Positions 12,295 through 21,882 of a stretch of 64,000 bases of DNA are shown piece by piece. Under the pieces are notes generated by a model. That model searched no databases, was not told the origin of the DNA, and saw nothing but the letters and a program-made list of their open reading frames with translations. Source of the DNA: Sarcomyxa edulis (lineage: Eukaryota; Basidiomycota; Agaricomycetes; Agaricales; Mycenaceae). Each line of letters starts with the position of its first letter. The first letter of the stretch is position 1. The stretch spans positions 806,001 to 870,000 of the forward strand of contig QUOL01000011.1 in the NCBI GenBank assembly GCA_009761415.1, written 5' to 3'. Both the position numbers and the translations under genes were made by a program.

Positions 12295-13166
12295 TTGTAC
12301 TCGCTATGTATAGTCATGTTCTATCAAAATTCTCGCCAACACCGTTGGTCCGATACTGATCAGTGATATCCACCAAGGGATCTATGGTCTGGAATCTGGA
12401 ATCTGGATAATATGTGAACGGTTGGAGATACCTTCGCTCTTTGAAAAATACAATTATATTATCCCCGACAGACGCAGTCTCTAGGAGGGTTTTATCGCAG
12501 AGTTACCGTCGAGGGCGCGGTTTTTCAGATGCTCTTATGTAATCGTTCTATGGGACTCTTTGCATTCCATCTGCATTGGGCCGGTTGTCTGTCGACGGTG
12601 TGGCCTTAGGGGCTCCGCGCATCGTCACGGTCCTTTGTCTTCGACGTCGTGAATCAATCGTGAATGAGACTCGCGGGGCTTCGTGGACGTTGACTGATGA
12701 ACATTTGATGTTGAGGCACTGAGGCCTTGCGGTCACCTCAATGGTAATTGTGGGATTGCTTCTGTCTAGTGGCCATTGCTTGGTCCTCGAGAATTGTTCA
12801 AAAATCCAGAGCCATTATAACTTTGGACCCGTTGACAGTATCATTCCTATCACTCGTGGTCGTCCTAACTAAGATCTAGAGCTAAGAGAACCTGATGACT
12901 TGCGGGACGTTAGAAGTCGGGGACTGGCGTTCGCGCCGCTAGCATCAAGTAGTTATAGGTGGTCCAAGCGTAAGGCGTCATCGGATTCGCGGTGCCGGTG
13001 AACTGTAGGTCCTCGAAAACTTACAACATCAAACAACCGCCTACGCTAGAATCGAGTGATCGGCAACGCGCGCAGATCAAATGAACGTCCCAAAAGCATC
13101 CGTTATTCGAATGTATCCTGACACTCGACTCTACTAGTACTATAGCAATGCTTTCACTATGCAGCC
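12295..13166. other. Intergenic between convergent genes
   Basis: 872 bp between the hydrolase stop and the AKR stop. It should contain both 3' UTRs. No domain-bearing frame, RNA gene or repeat was recognised. Confidence 0.5.
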
Positions 13167-14581
<1,415 letters not shown>

Positions 14582-14639
14582 GTCGATCTAATCTCAAAAA
14601 AGGTTCCGGTATTGAGTAGTTTGCTCTCGATTCGAATCC

Positions 14640-14645
14640 TTTATA
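14640..14645 (-). promoter_or_regulatory. TATA box of AKR copy 1
   Basis: TATAAA on the minus strand, 59 bp upstream of the ATG at 14581. Confidence 0.5.
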
Positions 14646-15560
14646 AACGCTCTTTAGCCGGAATGTCGGGCTATAACTAAGAATTAGTCAGCATTGTCAG
14701 CGATTGGTCATGTCATAACGAGAGCTCAAAGATGGGTTTTAGATGAATTTGCTCCTAAGCCGATGGCTAACAGGAAAGGCGCAATACTTATAGAGACATG
14801 CTGATTTTAGATATACCTGAGTCAGAGGCTCATTACAGTCTGGACTGGGTAAGTGGGATGTGTAAAGTCGACTTGCAGTAGGCTTCGGCACCCCATTACA
14901 TGCTCGATAATTTAAGCATCTGGATGGAGAGATAGTTCAAGAGCTGAACCAATTATAATGCACGAAAATAGGAACATACAGTCGGCCATAACAGCAATGA
15001 GTGCCTATTTAAGACAGTTCACAGTTCACAAGAGTATATTTTGATGAATCTCGCACGCAAGCCTAGTCTTCCAATAAGATTACTTGGACGTTCTGATCTT
15101 TTGGCATCATCAGCAGCTCTGCATCGAATGAAACCTACGAGGAGTTTTGGTAAACGATGACAAAACATATTCCTTACGAATTTACCTTCTTCTGACGCTT
15201 GGCAGACCGAAGTGTTCCATTCAGAGCCTCAACTAAATCAATTCGAATGATATTAGAAGATCGTGAGCTAAACTATGAAAAACAACGTACGAGTATTGGC
15301 GGTCTTATCGAAAAGTACACCATAAGCTACGCTGCTGTGTCCATCGGAATTCGTTGTCCCGTACTCCTTGATTGCATCCTATATCGGCGAAAGTCACCTA
15401 GGAGCACTTTGAGTACTCAGAAAGGAGGGTCGTGTTGTACCTTGAGAATCTGGATCTCTTTCGTCGTGTCAAGCACTAGGTTTAAATTAGCTACGGCACT
15501 GAGAAATTGGATGAAGCGAATCTGATTACTGATTTAACGCGTGGCTTTGGAGCAGGTGTT
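14646..15560. other. Intergenic left of the Copia element
   Basis: About 0.9 kb, AT-rich relative to the genes. A 108-codon frame at 15199-15525 (plus) has no recognisable motif and I do not call it. The region ends in the GTTTG target duplication of the Copia insertion. Confidence 0.4.
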
Positions 15561-15565
15561 GTTTG
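15561..15565 (+). repeat. Copia target-site duplication, left copy
   Basis: GTTTG immediately before the left LTR, repeated exactly at 20637-20641 after the right LTR. A 5-bp duplication is the usual size for Copia-type integrases. Confidence 0.9.
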
Positions 15566-15845
15566 TATAGAATAGGGGTTTCGGATAGAAATCGGACTAA
15601 GGGAAATAGAGAACCTCAGTGATAATTCAGCACTAAGTAGTGAGTATGTATACCTAAGGGAAATAGAGACTAGGGATACATTAGATGAAGAGAAAATATA
15701 CGAGTGAGTAGGGGGACTTACACCTCAGTGATAATTCAGCACTGAGGTGTTTCGATGTGGTACGAATTGTTGTAAGTATCGGATTATGTAAGAAAATATT
15801 ACCTAATTAACAGTCGAGCTTGTCCGTATGAATATACCTCCAATA
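15566..15845 (-). repeat. Copia 3' LTR
   Basis: 280 bp, the left copy. On the element strand it begins TATTGGAGG and ends TTCTATA, so it lacks the common TG...CA ends. It holds two near copies of CTCAGTGATAATTCAGCACT, the second of which forms a perfect 10-bp hairpin (15721-15749), and a duplicated CTAAGGGAAATAGAGA motif. Confidence 0.95.
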
Positions 15846-15854
15846 CTCCCCCTC
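15846..15854 (-). promoter_or_regulatory. Copia polypurine tract
   Basis: GAGGGGGAG on the element strand, touching the 3' LTR. This is the expected plus-strand primer site. The stop codon of the polyprotein (15853-15855) overlaps it. Confidence 0.85.
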
Positions 15855-18800
15855 AAGCTGACTGTCGGGTCTCGAGACCGAGAAGCGAACGAAATTTGGT
15901 GAGCTTCGTACGACCGAGAGACTTGGTGAAGATGTCAGCGATCATGTCTTCTGTAGGACAGTATGGGATCACGAGTTGGCTCGATTCGACGGCTTCGCGG
16001 ATGAAATGATAGCGGATGTCGATGTGTTTGGTTCGAGCGTGGAAGGTGGAGTCTTTGGATAGACGGATAGCCCCCTGATTGTCAGAGAATAGAATGGTGG
16101 AACGATCAGAAATTAAAAATAAAAGTTCTAATAAAAGTTTTCGGAGCCAAATGAGCTCCTTCGCAGCATGAGTCAGGGCAACGTATTCGGATTCGGTGCT
16201 CGAGAGAGTGACGAGGGACTGTTTCTTGCAGCTCCAAGAGATTGCTCCGTAGCCAACGAAGAACACGAAGCCCGAGATGGAGTGACGATCCATGTCGGAT
16301 GCCCAATCTGCATCCGAATAGCCGAAGAGGTCCATGAAATCGCCTCCGAGTATGAGAACGAAATTGCGCGTGCCTTTAATGTACTTGTATACGCGTTGTA
16401 CTGCCTTCCAGTGAGTGGTCCGAGGATCCTCTATGAATCTGGAAAGTGTTGAGACGGCGTAAGCGATATCGGGACGCGTTGCGAGGGCCAGGTACATGAG
16501 TGAGCCAATGGCCTCGCGGTATTTTGACTTTTGGATGGGAGTGAGGACCTGGGATGATACGGCTGGTGAGTCATAGCTGAGATCGATGCCAGCTTCGAGT
16601 GGAGTGACAACGGTGGCTGCGTCTTGAAGTCCCATTCGGGCGATGATTTGATCAATGTATGCTGGTTGGCCGAGGGAGATAGTGTGGGCCTCGAGATCAC
16701 GTTTGATACTGATCCCGAGAAGCCAGTTGATGTCCCCGAGGTCGACGAGCTCGTAGAATTGGTTCATCTGGTCCTTGATGAGTTGGGCAGATTCGACCGA
16801 TTCGGCGATGATCGTAAAGTCGTCAGTGGCAACGGCGACGATGGTAAATTTGTCGCCTTCGAATTTGTAGAAGACGGCTTCGTCAGCGGAGCAGACAGTA
16901 TAGCCGAGAAGTAGGAATTTCCCCTTCAGGTCTTGATACCACTCGTGACCGCCTTGTTTAGTGCCATAGAGGGCCCGATATAGAATGCAGACGAGTCGAT
17001 TTTTGACTTTGATGGTGGGAAGTGAGCGGAAAAGCTCATAGCCAGGTGGGAGTTCCATGAATATGCGTGCTCGGAGCATGGCATTGAGGTACGCGTTTTT
17101 GATGTCTGATTGTTGGATGATGGCACCTTTGTGAGCTGCAACGGCGAAGAGAGCGCGTAGAGTGGGAAGTTTGACAACTGGCGCGAAGGTTTCGAGATAG
17201 TCGACACCTTGGATTTGGGTGAATCCTTTGGCTACAAGTCGCGCCTTGTACTTAAAGATGTTGCCGTTAGCATCGCGTTTGTGACGAAAAACGTACCGGC
17301 ACTTTATGACGTTGGTGTCTGGCGGTAGGTCGACGATGTCCCATGTGTGGACTTTCTCGATCTGAGAAAGCTCGTCTTCGATCGCGCCGGACCAGTCACG
17401 TGCTTCCGGTCCGTCAAGTGCTTCTTCGATGCTGCTCGGCTCCATCCCTTCTTCAGCAATCAACGCAAACTCCACCACTCGTCCAAACCACTCATCCTCA
17501 GGACTTCCTGGCCCACCACTTGCCTCAAAATCAACATCATCACCCCTGAAATCCGCTTCTCCAGCAAAATCCATCACCTCAGCCATTCCAGCAACCCTCG
17601 GGTCGATTTTTCCATCCACTAACTTTTTGTAGAATCCCATAGGCTTTCTGGCTCGTTTCCCTCGTCCTAGGAGGGGCTCTGGATCGATTACATCGTCGCT
17701 TTGGTCTTCTGATTGGATGGATGGAGCTGGGAATGGGTTGGATGGTGTAGGAGGTGGTTTTGGGAGATCTGGTTGGGTTTGAGGCGGAATTTCGTCGTTT
17801 TGGGTTTCTGTGGGTTCAGGCGAGGTACGTGGTTCGTTCTTATTGATATCCACTTCCTCTGGCTCGCGTTGAAGGGGTGCTTGGGGTTCTGGAGCCTCAG
17901 GAACAGGCGGGGTGTCAGGATCAGGACCCATGAAGTCCGACTCCTCTCCCCCCTCAACCTGCGTGGTTTCAGGCTTCAGTACTTCGTTTTCATCAAAGAA
18001 AACGTCCCTTTCAACGCTAATAAGTCGCTTTTTGGGCCAGTACACACGGAACGCTTTGGATTCCATGTCGTACCCCATAAATCGACCTTCCTCTGCACGC
18101 GGCTCGAGTTTGCGAACATCGAGTTGCTTCACCCACACCTTCGTCCCCCATTCCCGTAGGTTTGAGAGATCCGGCTTTTCGCCGGTCGCCATCTCGTGCG
18201 GTGTTTTGGCGGCGAGAAGTGCACGTGTGGGAGCGCGGTTTCGGATCCAGATGGAGTGACGAACGGCTTCGCCCCAGAGGAATTTAGGAAGCCCGGCAGC
18301 GAATAGCATTGCACGGGCGCAGTCGAGGTGAGTTCTGTTGCCTCGTTCCGATCCCCCGTTAGCTTGGGAAGAGTCGTGAGTGGTGAGATGTCGGATGGTT
18401 CCAGCGTACTGAAGATGGTCGTTGAACTTGTCCGACGTGAATTCTCCCCCTCGATCTGACCCCAGTATCCTAATAACAGCCTTTCGTTGAGTTTTAACCC
18501 AGGCTTCATATTTCAGATACGTTTCGAACGCCTCTGATTTTAGGCGAAGAAAATATGCTTTCTCCTCGTGTGTGAAGAGATCCATGTAGCAGACAAAATA
18601 ACGGTGTCCGCCCAGCGAAAATACTTGCGCTGGTCCCCATAAATCGGTGACAATCTTGTCTCCGTACGCCTGGTAAGAGTGGTTGTTCTCGCTAAGCTTG
18701 GGGAATGGTTTACGAGCCGCCTTGGCCTTTATGCAGGTGGGGCAGAATTCTGGCTCGGATTCCAGGTCTACATCAATCCCTTCCACCATATTCTCCTTAA

Positions 18801-20352
18801 TCATCTTCCGAAGAGCCTCATAGTTTACGTGGCCCATTTTGAGGTGAAATTCGTGTAGTGTTATCGTTTTGGATGCGACATTGGTAAGGAGAGGTTCGGA
18901 GGGTAAGGTGAGTGTAGATGTGATACGGTAAAGTCCTCTGGTCTCGGGGATCTTTCCGATTACTCGAGAATTTGGTTTCGGGGTGCTGATTTGGCAGATC
19001 CCATCCTCGATATGAAGAATGTACTTGGCGCGGTCCATTCTGCTGACAGAGACAAGGGTGAATGCCATATCCGGTGAGTAATAGGCATTTCTGATGGTGA
19101 CAGGAGTCGGTTTAACCCCTTTACCCATTGGAAGATAGGTATGCAGGTCCCCGCGGCCTTTCGCACTGAAAGTACGACCGTCGGCGGCTCGAATTGGTGA
19201 ATCAGCGATTTCGGTGAAGTTGAACATCGCGGAACGTTCCCCGGTGAAGTGACGGCTTGCGCCGGTATCGAGGATAACACCATTCGAGGTGGTGGACGCT
19301 GCTAGAGCTAAGGATTGGAAGTTGGAGGTGACGACGAGTGCGACGTCTTCAAGGTCGTCATCCTGGGTTCCGAGGTCGAGAAAAAGAGCGAGATCATCGT
19401 CGTCGGGTGCGGCGGCGTGAGCGTGAGCGTTTGGATTTTCACCCTTCTTCTTCAGAAACCATTCGGGCGCCTGACCTTCCTTTCCTCCCCCTTTCCCCCA
19501 GCAGTCTTCCTTGGTGTGGAAACCCTTCTTCTTGCAGACTGTGCAGTACTTTTCGCCTCTTGACTTGGACCCTCCCCCTCGAGCTTTGCCTTTTCCTTTT
19601 CCCTGAACGGCGGACATGGCCTCGTTCTTCTCCTTCTGGTCGATCGACTGGTTGACCAGATTGGTGTCATACGCTTCGTTGACCTCTTGGATGAGGGCGG
19701 CGCTGGATATTGTTTTTCCGGTGACGCGCGCTGTGGCGCTAAGGGAGGTGAGTAGGGAACGGTAGGATGGGGGTAACGAGCCTCGAATGTAGGCGCAGAA
19801 TTGGATGTCCGTGATAGGAGCGTCCATTCCGGCGAGCTCCTCGAAGAGTTCGATCATGGTGGCAAGGTGAGTGCGAACGTTGCCACCTTCAGCGCAACGG
19901 ATTTGCTGAAGTTTGGTGAGTGTGTTCATTTGAACCATATCACCTTTGCTCTCATTGAGAGACACTAGTTTCTTCCAGACGTCCGCGGCCGTGGGTTCGT
20001 TCTTGATCAGTAGAAACGTGGATTGGGTGATCGTTTCGTAGATGACTTCACGTACGGCCGCTTCTTTCTGGTTCCACTTGTCTAATTTCTCATCGCACGC
20101 CTCTAGTTCATCCTCCGTGAGAGCTACGAGGGCCTGGCCAAGGTAGTAATCTCCATCGGAGTGAAGAACGGGTTGAGGGGGCTTTCTAGCGGTGCCGGTG
20201 ACATGCCTTGCGAGACTTTTGGACGTAAGCGTGTTGGTGACCCTCTCTTTGTAGGTGACCCAGTTGGAGCCATCCTCTTTGAGCTTGGGTAGATTCACGA
20301 GCTTTAGCGACGAAGTAGCGGTGGACATTGTATCGATTACGGCAGGGCCCAT
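15853..20352 (-). CDS. Copia Gag-Pol polyprotein
   Basis: 1499 codons without a break. In order: Gag (residues about 1-260) and a zinc knuckle CTVCKKKGFHTKEDC at about 268, with spacing C-x2-C-x5-H-x4-C, one residue longer than usual before the His. The protease has ILDTGASRHF near 360. The GAG-pre-integrase has HLKMGH with CPTCIKAKAARK. The integrase core has TDLWGP and DRGGEFTS. The RT has RLVAKGFTQIQGVDY (about 1045), SDIKNAYLNA and a catalytic pair read as VATDDFTI (about 1177) where most Copia elements have YVDD. The RNase H has YSDADWASD, STESEYVAL and SDNQGAI, and the tail is DIFTKSL. The ATG at 20352 lies in the primer-binding site; a second ATG at 20328 gives MSTATSS, a typical Gag start, and may be the real one. 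Confidence 0.96.
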   Translation of the reverse strand: MGPAVIDTMSTATSSLKLVNLPKLKEDGSNWVTYKERVTNTLTSKSLARHVTGTARKPPQPVLHSDGDYYLGQALVALTEDELEACDEKLDKWNQKEAAVREVIYETITQSTFLLIKNEPTAADVWKKLVSLNESKGDMVQMNTLTKLQQIRCAEGGNVRTHLATMIELFEELAGMDAPITDIQFCAYIRGSLPPSYRSLLTSLSATARVTGKTISSAALIQEVNEAYDTNLVNQSIDQKEKNEAMSAVQGKGKGKARGGGSKSRGEKYCTVCKKKGFHTKEDCWGKGGGKEGQAPEWFLKKKGENPNAHAHAAAPDDDDLALFLDLGTQDDDLEDVALVVTSNFQSLALAASTTSNGVILDTGASRHFTGERSAMFNFTEIADSPIRAADGRTFSAKGRGDLHTYLPMGKGVKPTPVTIRNAYYSPDMAFTLVSVSRMDRAKYILHIEDGICQISTPKPNSRVIGKIPETRGLYRITSTLTLPSEPLLTNVASKTITLHEFHLKMGHVNYEALRKMIKENMVEGIDVDLESEPEFCPTCIKAKAARKPFPKLSENNHSYQAYGDKIVTDLWGPAQVFSLGGHRYFVCYMDLFTHEEKAYFLRLKSEAFETYLKYEAWVKTQRKAVIRILGSDRGGEFTSDKFNDHLQYAGTIRHLTTHDSSQANGGSERGNRTHLDCARAMLFAAGLPKFLWGEAVRHSIWIRNRAPTRALLAAKTPHEMATGEKPDLSNLREWGTKVWVKQLDVRKLEPRAEEGRFMGYDMESKAFRVYWPKKRLISVERDVFFDENEVLKPETTQVEGGEESDFMGPDPDTPPVPEAPEPQAPLQREPEEVDINKNEPRTSPEPTETQNDEIPPQTQPDLPKPPPTPSNPFPAPSIQSEDQSDDVIDPEPLLGRGKRARKPMGFYKKLVDGKIDPRVAGMAEVMDFAGEADFRGDDVDFEASGGPGSPEDEWFGRVVEFALIAEEGMEPSSIEEALDGPEARDWSGAIEDELSQIEKVHTWDIVDLPPDTNVIKCRYVFRHKRDANGNIFKYKARLVAKGFTQIQGVDYLETFAPVVKLPTLRALFAVAAHKGAIIQQSDIKNAYLNAMLRARIFMELPPGYELFRSLPTIKVKNRLVCILYRALYGTKQGGHEWYQDLKGKFLLLGYTVCSADEAVFYKFEGDKFTIVAVATDDFTIIAESVESAQLIKDQMNQFYELVDLGDINWLLGISIKRDLEAHTISLGQPAYIDQIIARMGLQDAATVVTPLEAGIDLSYDSPAVSSQVLTPIQKSKYREAIGSLMYLALATRPDIAYAVSTLSRFIEDPRTTHWKAVQRVYKYIKGTRNFVLILGGDFMDLFGYSDADWASDMDRHSISGFVFFVGYGAISWSCKKQSLVTLSSTESEYVALTHAAKELIWLRKLLLELLFLISDRSTILFSDNQGAIRLSKDSTFHARTKHIDIRYHFIREAVESSQLVIPYCPTEDMIADIFTKSLGRTKLTKFRSLLGLETRQSA

Positions 20353-20356
20353 AACC
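20345..20356 (-). promoter_or_regulatory. Copia primer-binding site, complementary to initiator tRNA-Met anticodon arm
   Basis: The element strand reads GGTTATGGGCCC right after the LTR end. The plus strand here reads GGGCCCATAACC, which is the anticodon stem-loop sequence of eukaryotic initiator tRNA-Met (known in the human tRNA). Drosophila copia and yeast Ty5 prime from a cleaved half of this tRNA. The polyprotein ATG lies inside the site. Confidence 0.8.
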
Positions 20357-20636
20357 TATAGAATAGGGGTTTCGGATAGAAATCGGACTAAGGGAAATAG
20401 AGAACTTCAGTGATAATTCAGCACTAAGTAGTGAGTATGTATACCTAAGGGAAATAGAGACTAGGGATACATTAGATGAAGAGAAAATATACGAGTGAGT
20501 AGGGGGACTTACACCTCAGTGATAATTCAGCACTGAGGTGTTTCGATGTGGTACGAATTGTTGTAAGTATCGGATTATGTAAGAAAATATTACCTAATTA
20601 ACAGTCGAGCTTGTCCGTATGAATATACCTCCAATA
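20357..20636 (-). repeat. Copia 5' LTR
   Basis: 280 bp, right copy, differing from 15566-15845 at one position (T at 20406). It should hold the element promoter. The hairpin copy is at 20512-20540. Confidence 0.95.
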
Positions 20637-20641
20637 GTTTG
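20637..20641 (+). repeat. Copia target-site duplication, right copy
   Basis: GTTTG, identical to 15561-15565. Confidence 0.9.
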
Positions 20642-21882
20642 AGATAGGGCAGAAAAGATCAGCTCGATGTAAATTAGAAGCAGAAGCAACAAGTTACAAG
20701 TCGACTAAGGACTTAGAACGACTCCGTGACAATCAAACCTGCGGTGTCACGCGTCAGTCACTACTATTTGCAGCAGAAGCTCTCGATAAATACTGAGTAC
20801 TCAGTAGATAAGATCAAGAATCGAGCATAGATCATATCGAGCCAGATCGTCGACAACTGCATCAATATTCATCTCAGGAAGTAGAAGAGTCCTCCGCACG
20901 CGATGATTAGATCTACCCAGTTTCATGAGAGAAGGTTTAACGTTTATGTTCCTAGCATCGTGTACAGAGCATGTAAACCTCGTGGAAGCCTGGCTGTGCA
21001 CAAACGCAAGTCGATTGTCTTGAGCTAAGTCGCAGATTGACCATCATCGTAACCCTACAGTTCGTTATGGTGGGCTTTAGTTTCAAGGTAAGACTCCACT
21101 TGTCCATGCAGAGAATTTGACTGTGATATCGAGCTGCCTCGAAGGGAATGCTTCTGTACCACCACGGCTGCCATATGAGTACACGTATCTCATGGCCTGT
21201 GGGACTTGCGATCATTTTCGGACCTCTAGTATTCCCAGGGGCACTGTGGTACGCGCCGAGAATCAAGTCATGGCTTCGATATGTGTGCTCGTGGTATAAT
21301 GATCGACGTCTCGGAAGGAATAGTTGGGTGACATACGCGACACCTCGATTGGAGAGAAAATATTGGTTGTCGGCGGCATCGTATAGGAAACGACTTGACA
21401 ATTCAAACGTCCAATGCCGCGACCGGAGTAGATGTCCCACTCGCACAGAGGTTCCATTGGTGACGTATTACGCACCTCGCCTTCCTCCATCTGATCGCAC
21501 AACAAAACAAGACATCAGTATCGATGCAAGAGGATACTATCTTTCATCCAAGAATTTTTGCAAATGGCATTGGATGGTGTTTCCTGGCTCTGTGAGCGTT
21601 CCACATAAGTATTTCGTCCAAAATCATTTGACTTATCCGTAAACCTGCAGACACACCCAACTATACGCCAAGCATCACGACTCCTGAAGAGTTACAGCAA
21701 TCGCGATCTTCAACAGATTTATCGTATCTCCCGCATGCTTTCGAATGAAGAGGCATTTTCGCGTTCGCGCCGTTGGACACCCAGGTACCGCAATATATGG
21801 AGGAGGTGGATAAGCACCAAGGGGCCGGATGTGACTATCGTGTTCGAATAGAATGATAGATCCTCTCATGTACACATGTGCT
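20642..21882. other. Intergenic between Copia and GRC3
   Basis: 1.24 kb. It holds a 16-bp perfect palindrome at 20791-20806 centred on GAGTACTC. A frame at about 21175-21642 (plus) encodes a possible small protein with one membrane segment (VGLAIIFGPLVFPGALWY); it overlaps an equally long frame on the other strand, so coding status is unclear and I do not call it. Confidence 0.4.

Larger units (their letters stand above)
15566..20636 (-). mobile_element. Complete Ty1/Copia LTR retrotransposon, 5071 bp
   Basis: Bounded by two 280-bp direct repeats and a 5-bp GTTTG duplication. It is transcribed on the minus strand, so the 5' LTR is 20357-20636. It has one uninterrupted 1499-residue Gag-Pol frame, a primer-binding site directly after the 5' LTR and a purine tract directly before the 3' LTR. 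The two LTRs differ at one base that I found (C at 15615, T at 20406), so the insertion is very recent and probably still competent. The coding sequence starts inside the primer-binding site and stops inside the purine tract, leaving essentially no untranslated internal sequence. It sits between AKR copy 1 and GRC3, and no recognised gene is interrupted. Confidence 0.97.

Noticed and set aside
14625..14645. GATTCGAATCC resembling a tRNA B box
   Set aside because: No matching T-stem, acceptor stem or A box around it, and it lies in the AKR promoter.
17343..18259. Plus-strand frames over the Copia polyprotein
   Set aside because: Shadows of the strongly supported minus-strand polyprotein.
20952..21642. 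Two 164-codon frames on opposite strands
   Set aside because: They overlap each other, neither has a domain or splice support, and at most one could be real.
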